Below are positions 24,270 through 35,511 of a stretch of 64,000 nucleotides of DNA, one piece after another. Source of the DNA: Sipunculus nudus. Taxonomy: Eukaryota > Annelida > Sipuncula > Golfingiida > Sipunculidae. The notes beneath the pieces are model-generated. The model had not been told where the DNA came from. It was given only the letters and a program-made list of their open reading frames with translations, and searched no databases. Within the stretch, counting starts at the first letter, position 1; each line of letters begins with the position of its first letter. The stretch lies in assembly GCA_026874595.1 (NCBI GenBank), contig CM049317.1, positions 18,809,882 to 18,873,881 on the forward strand. Direction: 5' to 3'. The position numbers and the translations under genes are program-made.

Positions 24270-25980
24270 TGAACTTGGCCACAAGAACGATGTAGCGGAC
24301 CCAATATTAGTATTACACTTTGGCGGATGTAGGTGCTCTACTGAGCGCCATTCTAGTTCCTTCATGGTAGGAGCTACCGACCTGTCCGAGCTTGAATTCA
24401 AAGATTTCTAAGGATTTGCGTTCCTGGCACGTTGGGTAAAAGTCAACATGTTGAGCATTCTTTATAAACTCCGAGATCACGAATAAAAACACGGAAACGT
24501 ATAATAAATAAGGACATCTGATTTATAAATAACATGAACTGATAAGCAAATTATACAAAGCGGTCCTATAAACGTCAGCACTTAAGTTAGGGTACGTGAT
24601 GTTGCTTAATTACCAAGTGGTATAGAGCTACCTTTGGGTCTTAACGCTGTAGATTGGTTCCATGCACACCCAAATATAATCCTATACCAACGATTGCAGA
24701 ATTTGAGTCATCTTCAATGTTAAACAGATCTTTTGCTTATCCATTGAAATTTATCATCGAAACTCTATACATCACATCACATCACATCACCGGATTTGGG
24801 TAACATTAAATAAAAAAAATGTGTTACAATTTACAAAGACCTTTTTACAAAGACCTATATGTGTATGTAGCAGAAGTTCATATATGTACAATGGATATAG
24901 CAGGTCTTCCCCCTAAAAAGTTCCAGCCTGGAGTGATGTCATTTTACCGGAAACCCGAGTTCATGCAATCCATATGGGTGAACATCGCTTTTCGCTTTGT
25001 TTAAATCTACGTGTTTATAATATATGTAGGCGAGTAAGAAAAATCCGAACACATTTAAAAAAAGAAGACGTCTGGTTTCATGTCAGAGGAACCATTTTAT
25101 TGCAAATGCCGCTCTGCAACCAGTATTCTTTCAATTTCGGCACATATGCATCGAACCACCATCAGTTTCATTGATTTTTTCTGCTCATCAACATTAGTGC
25201 ATATATCGTGTTTACTAAAAGCTTGATGAACAAAGTTATGCATCTATTACAGAGGCTTCAAAATAAACTCTCTTACCAAAAATAACCTCTTGTTGAAATG
25301 AACCCCCCCCCCCCCTTATGACACACTTGGCATCGGTCCCGAGAATTCAAGACAAAAACGTACATGCATGACAAAGGTAGAGTGGTAGCACCGTCAATTA
25401 TAATACAGATTCAGCAGACAATGTCAGCTACCTGCTACGGACTTAGCTTGCAACGAAATCCCAGCACCACAGGGAGTATAAATGCACAAAATATCGAGTT
25501 TGTTTCGGGGTTAAAAATCAGGACGTCTCCATACTGAGCACCATTAACATGGTCTATGGAGTGTTAAGTGAGGGAGTAATGTTGTGATAGCGTGTGTGTC
25601 ATGATTATAAAGGATTTTCAATGATGCTTAAACACAACACTATCCCCTGCACGGGATCGTAGAGGTCATGAGAAGGCACGATTCAAAACAAACTGGAGTG
25701 GAATCTGTTTCCTGTAGTCAACCGTAGGTATCATTTCGACAAAAAATCAACAAATCATTTTGAACAAATCATATAATTTTGTTAAGACATTCTAAATATT
25801 CTGCTCAATATTTATGATTATAAATTGAATTTTAAAGTATGATAGTTTATATTTAAATTAAGACATGCGTATATTTCCCTATCGACCGTATATTATAAGA
25901 GCTAGGATAAGAACATGAAAATTGGGTTTTGAGCGCACATGCAATTTGAAGATGTTTGGAAAATGGTCGCTCTATCAATT
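24270..25980. other. Intergenic stretch without a supported gene
   Basis: It holds a CACAT pentamer run (24775-24790) and a C run at 25302-25314. The + frames at 24819-25174 are short and unrecognised. A TATAAA near 25480 has no exon after it that I can support. Confidence 0.4.
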
Positions 25981-25990
25981 GTCTCTCTTC

Positions 25991-25991
<1 letters not shown>

Positions 25992-26043
<52 letters not shown>
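25992..26043. repeat. (CT)n microsatellite
   Basis: About 26 CT units. Confidence 0.95.
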
Positions 26044-26047
<4 letters not shown>

Positions 26048-26456
26048 TTGCGTACAAACATGTTAAAGCACATAATTTCCCTGACTTGAAAAAATCTCAC
26101 AAAGGTCGTTATATGAATACGCTTTTGTGATATGGCATGCTATAACCTGCTTTTAATAAAGTAGCGACTTGCCTCTTAAGTTTCATAAGGATTGACAATC
26201 TTTCGATATATGATTGAGGAAGCTTTCTTTGCTCTCTGTATAACGCTATATAAACACTTGAACAATCCAAAAAAACATATCACGGGAAATAATAACAACA
26301 ATGCTTTATCAAGTGGTACATAAGCGTTAATAGTGGGTCGTTTAGGAAGAAATTGGATATCCTTCAAACGAAGACGTTCATGAAAAGCTGATTTTATAAA
26401 GATACACCCAATAACGTAATAACCTACACATAGTTAATATAATACCATACATACTC

Positions 26457-26830
26457 CTATTGATTCCGGTAGGAGGTTATGCATTCATCCCTGTTCGTGT
26501 TTTTTTTTTTTTTTTGTCCTGGTGTGTGTTTGTTCACAACATAATCCACGCAATCATGAATGGAATCCCATGAAATGTTCAGGACTTTTCTGGAATAGGC
26601 CAATGACAAATCTATTAGACACTGGTGTGGGTCCGGCACATGATCAGGATTCAGGAAAGTTATCAAGGAATATTCACAAATGTACAGTCAGTTATGCACG
26701 AATAAACCTCGGAATAATTCCCGAATAAGTGAATGCAAACACGGTTTTGTGAGCAGCACACAATATGGACCCCCCCCCCCCCACACACACACATGGCGCA
26801 GGCTTGCAATCTATAGAATCCAGATTTCTA
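26457..26830 (-). repeat. Copy of the CCTCCGCC dispersed family
   Basis: Reverse orientation. CATGGCGCAGGCTTGCA, AATATTCACAAATGTACAG, GTTATGCACGAAT and GTGTGTTTGTTCACAAC match the other copies. It carries a C run at 26769-26782. Confidence 0.7.
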
Positions 26831-27429
26831 TTTTTACATCTATTTTTACATTACTACTGATATAAGTGATGCACGGAGCCTGGTTGACCCCAGAATTATC
26901 GCGAGTAAGCCCCTGTCAAGTAGACTGAAACCGGAAAGGAAATCTACAGTTGCACATAATGCTTAGTTAAGCAAGCATTAAAAATGGAGGCGGTTACCTA
27001 CACCGAAATAAATATATAATCAAATATATGTGGCTCATCAGATGACTAGATTCGTCCATCGCGCAATGTTATGCCTACCACTTAAACCTCTAGCAGGAGA
27101 CATTATAATTTAGCGCAGTTGGTCGGTTATGGTTTTGTTAGTTTTTCTTTTATCACCTAAACTCAAACAAATATGTGTGGATTTTAATTAAATTCTTTTG
27201 GGTGACAGGGTCTGAACAATTATTTAAATTTTGAAAGCAATCTGGAAACTAGAGGTTAATAAATTTAAACATATATCATGCACAAATATATTTTGGATTG
27301 TTAAATATGACGGGAAAAGTTGGAAAAGCAAAAATAAATCATTTGTAGGATTCGGGTTTATATTCCCATCTGTTTCTTATTACATGCAGTTCTATCACAA
27401 TTGTAAGTTATTCAGTTTAGGAAGTTTAA

Positions 27430-27550
27430 TATCATGGTCGGGCAGCTACAAGTCACTCTTGCAGTTACGCCGGGGATCGAACCCGCGTCGCCGGCCGAGA
27501 CAGCCGAGCGTTTTGTCCCTCAACTATCCAGACTCGGGCATCCACTGTAT
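27430..27550 (-). mobile_element. tRNA-derived SINE-like sequence
   Basis: On the - strand, GGGTTCGATCCCC (27484-27472) is a good RNA polymerase III B box. A GC-rich GCCCGAGTCTGGATAGTT stretch lies upstream in the place of an A box. The length and internal spacing do not fold as an intact tRNA, so a SINE head is the better reading. Confidence 0.5.
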
Positions 27551-27889
27551 GTAGAAAAAATAAATATTAACCAAGTATTCCATAACTTAATTCCGAATGC
27601 GCTCTCCTGAAATCTGTTATTTTCAGCCATTACCAAAAACATCAGATTTTGATCTGTCTGTATCAGAATTTGGTTTCATTAATAATTCCACTTTGGGAAA
27701 TGTTTAAAGGTGTTTTACAAGATTAAAAGGACCTATCAATGGGATATTTCCTTGTAAAGATTCTAACGGATATGAAAACGTGATTTTAAAAGGGGCTTAA
27801 AGTGGCTGCCCTGTTGTTTTCAAGATAAAATCATATTCAAAATGAGGGAAATATATAGTTAGTAATAGGAAGACACTTCATGTTTAAAC

Positions 27890-28312
27890 AAGAAATATGT
27901 ATTCTCTCGAATGCAGGCCTCCGCCATGTGGGCGGTCGTTAATGGGGGGTACTTCGCAACCCTTGTTTTCCTTCACTTCTGGCCAATATTCCCAGGTTCA
28001 TTGGTGCATATGTTCCCAAACAAATGGGTGCATTCACTTATTCGGCCCACATTCTCATGTTCAATCGGGTATATGTGACAGCACATTTGTGAATATTCAC
28101 GGTAGTCCTTCCTAGATCCGAATCATGAGCCGGACCCATACCAAAACCTAACCGATTCTTCATTGCCCCATTCTCGAGTTGCCCAGAAAATGTCATGGAA
28201 TTCTGTTCATGACTGCATCAGTTAGATTGTAAACAAACACACAAATACACATTCACATAAACGAACAGGAGTGGAAAGCATACGCTACTGGCGGAGGCAG
28301 TGATCCATAACG
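27890..28312 (+). repeat. Copy of the CCTCCGCC dispersed family with both ends visible
   Basis: GCAGGCCTCCGCCA near the left and TGGCGGAGGCAG at the right form short inverted ends. Inside are CACTTATTCGGCCC, CACATTTGTGAATATTC and ACCGATTCTTCATTG, as in the other copies. This copy suggests the element is about 400 bases long. Confidence 0.7.
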
Positions 28313-28613
28313 TTTTTCAGTGTGCTGATACTGACTTTCTATAAAATTATGAAGCTGAAGTGTGTATCGGTAGTGATGGTTCCAAATAAAGGAACTATCA
28401 TTGTTGACACTAATTAAAGGAAAACGTAGTCTAAAGGTATCATAATCGTCAAACAACCCTACATCTTAAACCAATAGAAAATTTGCTTTGTGCTCATATT
28501 CAAAAGAACAAGGTTCATATTATTCTAAACATGGTACAGTTATCTTCCTGATGGTATATATGTTTTCTACTTTTCATTCATTTTCAGGTATTTTTTAACA
28601 TTTAAAAAATTAT

Positions 28614-28614
28614 T

Positions 28615-28694
<80 letters not shown>
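28614..28694. repeat. (TA)n microsatellite
   Basis: A long TA tract with one TTTA interruption. Confidence 0.95.
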
Positions 28695-28698
<4 letters not shown>

Positions 28699-28699
28699 C

Positions 28700-31600
28700 C
28701 CCTCTACTGTGTGTCTTTCTTGTTGAAAAATAAAATTTTAATTTTTTTTATTGAATTAAAATTTAAAATTTTAGAATAAATAGAAACATGATAGGAAAAC
28801 ATTTTGGAGATATTGTAATAGAGTTCCATATTGGTCCACTAAAACGTGCTTTACTTTTACTGGGTTTTAAAAATAACAAAATTAAATGTTACAAAATCAT
28901 GTGAAAATAAACCAAAAGTTAAAACATATGTATACCAACAGAAAGATCACTGTTCCACTTTCAAAATAATGTATACCACAAAAAATGTGGTCCAAAATGA
29001 ATTAGGATTGATTTAAGCTATAGTTTTTGTGACGAAAGTGATACCTATTTTTTTATAACCAGAGGGTAGTCAGCGACCACATTTATGCCTCAGCCAATAT
29101 CCTAATAAAACCTATGAGTGCGCTACATAGATAAATATGTACCATTGTAGTTGTATGTGTATAAACCCTAGAGTTGACTCACAGGTGAGTTCTGCTCTCT
29201 AGAACAAAGGCGACACCTTAAACCTGGGAATGGCTGTAGCCCACTTACGGGAAATATATCTAATATGCAATGATAAAAATCCTTTAAACAAAAAAAATGT
29301 TACAGGAATCCAGATTACAGCCAAGTCCATTAGATTTGTTCCAATTATTTAAATAATCATCAAAAATTTAATCCACATCCTTCAATAAGTTTTTAGTAAG
29401 GTCGCTAACAGACAAACCAACAAAAGGCGGTCAAAAACATATCACCCCTTTAAAGAGAACAATACCGATACAGTGCACTGGTTCTCGTAAGGTTGTTCTG
29501 CATATTAAATCGGAAAGTCCAATAACAAGATGGCAGAACAGTATAGGGACTTTCCCTCCAAGGAATGCTTAGATTTCTTAAGTCATTTACGGGTATTTTA
29601 AGAGTGGTTCTGAAGGGCCTACCCTGTTGTTTCAAAAGGTTAAATCAAATATAAAAAAGATGTATGGATTGTAACAGGAAGCATGTCATGTTTTCATGTA
29701 AATATCTTGCTGGGTAGACTGATATCTGTTCTATATATATATGGTGTTTAAGTGCCTCCTCGCCGGGCAGCTGGCACTGGTCCGTCTGGCTGACATTCTT
29801 CTTTTTTTATACACTCGAACAGGTAACTGCTAGAATTTTTTCAATACATTTTAGAATTTTCTTGCAACCGATTTTTAAAGAATCATTTTTGTTAAAAAAA
29901 ACTATATAAGAAAATCAGTCCAAAAGTTGTTTAAATTCATATTAGACCACAAAAAGTATACATTAATTTAAATAAAATTAATTTTGATATTTTTTTTTCG
30001 CTACCGTGTGTCTCTCTCGGGGAAAACGAAATTTTTAATCTTGTATTGAATTTAATTTAAAATTTCCGTTTCAGGACAGATAGAAACATGGTGGAGGGAT
30101 AACTAAATTAAAATGTTTCTGAGATATTGTTAATTTGTTATGTAGTTTAATATTAGTCCATTAAAAGATGGATTACCTTACTGGGTGCTCAACATATTTT
30201 AAATGTTACAAAATCATGAAAAAGTGATTTCAATTGCAGAAGACCACTGTACCAGGTTTAAAATAATGGTAAGGCCGTTAACTGAAAACCCATTTATTTT
30301 ATCAGGTCTATAATGAATTTGAAACAAGTTTTGGATAGAGTTTAGATATAGGGGTTTTGACGATAATTATACCTTAGATTTTGACTACACAGTAGTCGGA
30401 GACCACATAACTGCCTCCACCAGGTTTCTAATAAAACCTTTTAGTTTCCTACACAGAAAAAAGTGTGTCACTGTGGTAGAAATTTGTGCATATCAACTCC
30501 AAAGTTGACTCACAGGTGAGCTGTGCTCGCTAGAACAAAGACGAATCCTAAAACCAGGGAATGACTGTTAAGTCCTCGGACGGGATATATATCTTATATA
30601 CATTGTTAAAGAATCCTTTAATAAAACATATTACAGTGACACAGATTACCGCCAAGGCGATATAGTTTGTTCTTATTTTTTTTAATAATCTAAAATTCAT
30701 TCCCAATCTGTTCATTATTTTGAGTAAGGTCGCTAACAGACAAACCAACCAACATCGGCAGAAACATATTACCTTCTTTATGAGCAAATTACCGGTCAGT
30801 GCACTAACACTCAAAAGGCATATTAAATCTACATATTAAATCGGAAAGTCCAATCACAAGAAAGAAGAAAGGCATGGGGTTTTCCTTCCAAGGAGTCCTT
30901 CGATGTCATATGTTATTTACGGGTATTTTTCAAGTGGCTCTAAAAGGCCTACCCTGAAGTTTCTTGAGATTAAATCAAATATAAAAAGAGATTTATTGAT
31001 TGTAAGAGGAAGGTATGTCTTGTTTAAGTGTGGAATATTTTGTTAGGTAGACTGGTACCTCCTCTATTTTATATATCTATTGTGTTTAAGTGCCTCCCTG
31101 CCTGGCAGCTGGCACTGATCTGTCTGGCTGACATTCTTCTTTTTTTATACTTTCTAACAGGTAACTACTAGTATTTTTAATACATTTTAAAATATTTTTG
31201 CTACCTTATTTTAAATTATAATTTTTGTAAAAAAATCCTATATCAGACTTTAATCCTATACCTGACTATAAAGTCAATCCAAAAGTTGTTTTAAATTCAT
31301 ATTAAACCACAAAAAGTTTACATTAATTTAAATCATTTCTTGTTTGTTTTTCCTCTACTGTGTGTCCCTCTTGTTGAAAAAAGAAAATTTGAATTTTCTA
31401 TTGAATATAACTTTAAAATTTTAGTTTAAGGATAGATAGACACATGGTGTACTTTAGATAAAAAAGAAAATGTTTTTGAAATATTGTCATCTAGTTTAAT
31501 ATTAGTCCACTCAATGTTGGCTTACTGTAACTAGTTGCTTAAAATAGCGCACATTTTAAAAATTAAAATATTGTTTAAATGTTACAAAATCATGTGAAAA

Positions 31601-32830
31601 TGAATGAAAATTTAAAAAGAGATATGTACAGCATAGGGGAGATCATTGTACCAGTTTTAAAATGATGTATACTTCACGGGTGTAATATTATTTTAAAACA
31701 TCTTTTGGAAAGATTTAAGATAAAGGAGTTTTTTGATAATAATGATACCTTCATGCGGATACCCTACGGGAAGTATTTTATATTTGACCCCTATTTGCAA
31801 TTCACCCCGATTTGTGCGGATATGAATGGAAAGTGTTCAATTGACTTTTGGATTTGTGCAGTTCTAAAATAAATTTTGTTCTAGTGACATACTTGAATAA
31901 CAATCTTACGCCTTTGAATAAATTACTGAAAAATATAAATTACGTTCATCTGACCATAATATCTAGGCAATACACTATGTAATCGGCCCCGGTATAAGAC
32001 GCAAACATTCTGTCATATTTTTGTAATACTTATACATAATCTGTCATATTAAATTCATAATTCATTTTAATATATTTATATTATCTGAAAGATAAATTTT
32101 ATTTGTTTCACATGGATTGTGTAGCCAATTATAATAACTAATGCAAGACACTCTCCAGGGAAACCGAAGGACCCAGAAAAAACTACCGACCTTGAATGGG
32201 CCACAACAACCCAATCTCATGGGAACCCGGTTCGCCAGCATAGAGAGCCGGACCATTTTAAACTCGACTGTACAGCACCCACGTATTTATTTTATAAATA
32301 TATAAATATATCATATTTATAAGTACACATCACTATAAGCTATTACATAATTACAGTCAAGCTTATAAATAGATCTCAACATAAAATTAAAAGTAAGTTC
32401 GAAAATTTACACATTACATACCCGATACCCTAATTATAGCTATGCTACAAAATATAATACGTACTTGCCGTTATCAGAAAAAAAAGCCGGCAATGTTTTA
32501 GGTGCACTGTTATGACTGATGTATTTTGAGGATGTGGGCGTAGAGTTATGGAGAGCCTATTCTGGTGGTATCCTTAAGAACAAATCAAATATAAAATGAG
32601 AGATGTATTGATTAATTAATGCGGGAGGTATGTCGTGTTAAAGTGATGAATGTTTTGTTAGGTAGACCGGTACGTCCTCTATATCTGCAGTGTTTAAGTG
32701 CCTTCCTGTCGGCACTGATCAATCTGGCTGATATTCATCTTTTTCATACCTTTTTAATAGAAAACTGCTAGTATTATTAGTGTATTTTAAAATATTGTTG
32801 CTACCTATTTTCAATGTATCATTAATGTCC
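28700..32830. repeat. Tandem copies of a roughly 1.35-kb unit upstream of copy B
   Basis: The landmark GTGTTTAAGTGCCTCC occurs near 29745, 31083 and (as GTGTTTAAGTGCCTTCC) 32690. The landmark CTACTGTGTGTC (or CTACCGTGTGTC) occurs near 28715, 30002 and 31361. So there are two full units and a third that is split by about 0.3 kb of unrelated sequence near 31.75-32.3 kb. One partial unit also precedes copy C at 49085-49580. Units contain no supported coding region. Confidence 0.75.
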
Positions 32831-32844
32831 TCGTATTTGCAGAG

Positions 32845-33834
32845 CATGTTGGAGTAATGGTTAGAGCGCTGGACTTGTGATGCACGTTTAGAGAACCTTT
32901 CGGACCACTAAAGACATTTCAGACCTTTCAGTGTTTTTATCACAAATGTGCGCCCTCACATACGAGTGCGTCTTTAGGGGTTCCTCGGGGTAATGTACGA
33001 TTAGACGTTCGAGAACCTTTCGGACCACTCCAGACATTTCAGACCTTTCAGTGTCTTTATCACAAATGTGCGCCCTCACATACGAGTGCGTCTTTAGGGG
33101 TTCCTCGGGGTAATGTACGTCTAGACGTTCAAGAACCTTTCGGACCACTCCAGACATTTCAGACCTTTCAGTGTCTTTATCACAAATGTGCGCCCTCACA
33201 TACGAGTGTGTCTTTGGAGATTCCTCAGGGCTATGCAAGTTTAGACGTTCGAGAACCTTTCGGACCACTCCAGACATTTCATACCTTTCAGTGTCTTTAT
33301 CACAAATGTGCGCCCTCACATACGAGTGTGTTTTTGGAGATTCCTCAGGGTTATGCAAGTTTAGACGTTCGAGAACCTTTCGGACCACTCCAGACATTTC
33401 ATACCTTTCAGTGTCTTTATCACAAATGTGCGCCCTCACATACGAGTGCGTCTTTAGGGGTTCCTCGGGGTAATGTACGTTTAGACGTTCGAGAACCTTT
33501 CGGACCACTCCAGACATTTCAGACCTTTCAATGTCTTTATCACAAATGTGCGCCCTCACATACGAGTGTGTCTTTGGAGATTCCTCAGGGCTATGCAAGT
33601 TTAGACGTTCGAGAACCTTTCGGACCACTCCAGACATTTCATACCTTTCAGTGTCTTTATCACAAATGTGCGCCCTCACATACGAGTGCGTCTTTAGGGG
33701 TTCCTCGGGGTAATGTACGTTTAGACGTTCGAGAACCTTTCGGACCACTCCAGACATTTCAGAGCTTCCAGTGTCTTTATCACAAATGTGCTCCCTCACA
33801 TGCGTTTTTAGGGGTTCCTCAGTGTTATGACCCA
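32845..33834. repeat. 120-base minisatellite with tRNA-like head
   Basis: Eight units of exactly 120 bases; CACAAATGTGCGCCCTCACA starts at 32941, 33061 and so on to 33781 (last one CACAAATGTGCTCCC). Two unit types alternate irregularly, GGGGTTCCTCGGGGTAATG and GGAGATTCCTCAGGG. The left side has TGGAGTAATGGTTAGAGC, like a tRNA A-box region, and each unit has GACGTTCGAGAACC, like a weak B box. As 120 is a multiple of three, frames stay open on both strands (the longest has 358 codons on the -). These are taken as by-products. Confidence 0.85.
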
Positions 33835-33849
33835 GCAATCGGGTGATTA

Positions 33850-34880
33850 CACATCCAGGACCCGCAGGTGCGGTAGACACTGTTCCTGGGTGACACCAGG
33901 ATACAAAATAAAAAAAAAATAATAGGAAGCGGGTTCTACCGCCCTGACAAGTAGTCCCAAACAAAAACGGAAACTTTGAAGATGTACATACTTAGGGTAA
34001 GAATTAGATAAGTCAGCAATAAAAATGAAGGCGGTTACCTCCAACAACAATTGAAAAAAAAAAAAAAGAAACTGCGCCCTCCATCCTGCATTGAATGGGA
34101 CATGATCATGGGCGGAATGGAAAATGTCGCACGAAGAACCCTTTAGTGAGGTTTATGGCTGCTTTGGTTGTATGCTCCCTCGGGAACAGAGAGAAGCTAC
34201 AAGACTGAACAGGCCCGAAAGACCAGGAAGGCAAAGTGTAAAGTTATTTTAACAATATGGCACATTTCTTCTTGAACACTTTTCACAAAGAACATCTCTG
34301 CAATATCTCAGCCCTCCACAAAAATGACCCGCACCTAGAATTCACAGGTTATAATCATTATGTAATTTTACTTCAATCAGCACTTTCCAGATGGCAGCAG
34401 GGCCAGGGTCTGTAGTTTCTGACTGTCTTGTTCATGCTTTTGATGGTAAGCTGAAAGCTGTGTAATAAGACCATCTTTTGGACTGGCAAAACGTGGTTTT
34501 AATTCATAAATGCTCTTATTAGACAGTTCAATTATATTCAATGTGAATTCTTTGTATTATTTCACTGGTGGTCTTAATAAACAGGTTGTCTTTCAGACTT
34601 GTTCCACTGTATCTACATTATGTATGTTTTCATATTGAGATGTTAAACGTTCAGTCTATACAACAAATTAATTGAGTTGTTAAACATTTAGTCCATACAA
34701 CGATTTAATTGAAATTTGAAACGTTCAATCTGTACAAAAATGTAACCGAGATGTTAAACGTTCACAGTATACAGCATAATCTTAAAAGCATGTGTTATTA
34801 AAAAGCTTTGATTACCGGCAAAAAAATCATACAATTAAAAAAAGTTGAAACCTTTTATGTGTGTACTTGCTAATTGGAAT
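33850..34880. other. Intergenic stretch upstream of copy B
   Basis: No gene supported. A relic of a mariner-type MITE is seen at about 34455-34620 (AATAAGACCATC, GGTGGTCTTAATAAACAGG, TTCCACTGTA). Short repeats of ACGTTCA(G/A)TCTATAC occur at 34640-34770. Confidence 0.4.
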
Positions 34881-34970
34881 GTCAACATTAGACACATGAC
34901 TGCATAAATGGCACGTAATTGAACAGACCTCCCCCTGTTACACGATAACTTCCTCTTTCAAGAGTGTACA

Positions 34971-35051
34971 TATTTAAGCCACTTTCGCTGGCATTTATCA
35001 ATACTTTATACGAGCCTTCTGTTATCAAGACGGATAATTGTTGTTGTTTTG
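34971..35051 (+). promoter_or_regulatory. Core promoter and 5' non-coding exon of copy B
   Basis: TATTTAA at 34971-34977 is TATA-like. The region up to a G|GTAAGTGAC donor (GT at 35052) is conserved upstream of copy C (49848-49930), whereas the following intron is AT-rich and more diverged. The intron ends at a TTTTTCAAG acceptor at 35504, just before the start codon at 35512. The start of transcription, near 35000, is inferred. Confidence 0.55.
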
Positions 35052-35511
35052 GTAAGTGACAGCAGTTTTTAATTGGTCTTGAATGAATTGAGATATCATA
35101 CATTGTCTTCAAATCATATATTTTAACTAGTAATTTATACATATCTTTAACAATGTGATATCATCGAATTGATTAACAAAATAGTTTACTGCATACAGTT
35201 CTATTGCAGGAATATTATATTTTGATTTTGATGGTATTAGAATATATTAAGGATTTTTTTATTAATTTTATTTATTTATTTTTTCGTCGTTAGAATTTCA
35301 TTGTTAGACTTATTTTTATCTGATATTTTAGGATTTATTTTATAATTCTAATATTTATTTTCAAGTTTTTATTTAATATATTGTACATTATATTTTTAGG
35401 ATTTATTTTTTATTGAAATTTAAAAATTAATTAATTTTTGGACTTATTATTATATTTTATGTTAACATATATTATATTTTCTTATTTTAATCAAATTTTT
35501 CAAGCACTGTC

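Noticed and set aside
32888-33964. 358-codon frame on the minus strand
   Set aside because: It covers the 120-base minisatellite, whose period is a multiple of three; frames on the other strand are open as well, and no splice or family evidence exists.
34708-34722. ISRE-like GAAATTTGAAAC upstream of copy B
   Set aside because: The two GAAA blocks are spaced by three bases rather than two, and the stretch is part of a short local repeat, so interferon control is not supported.
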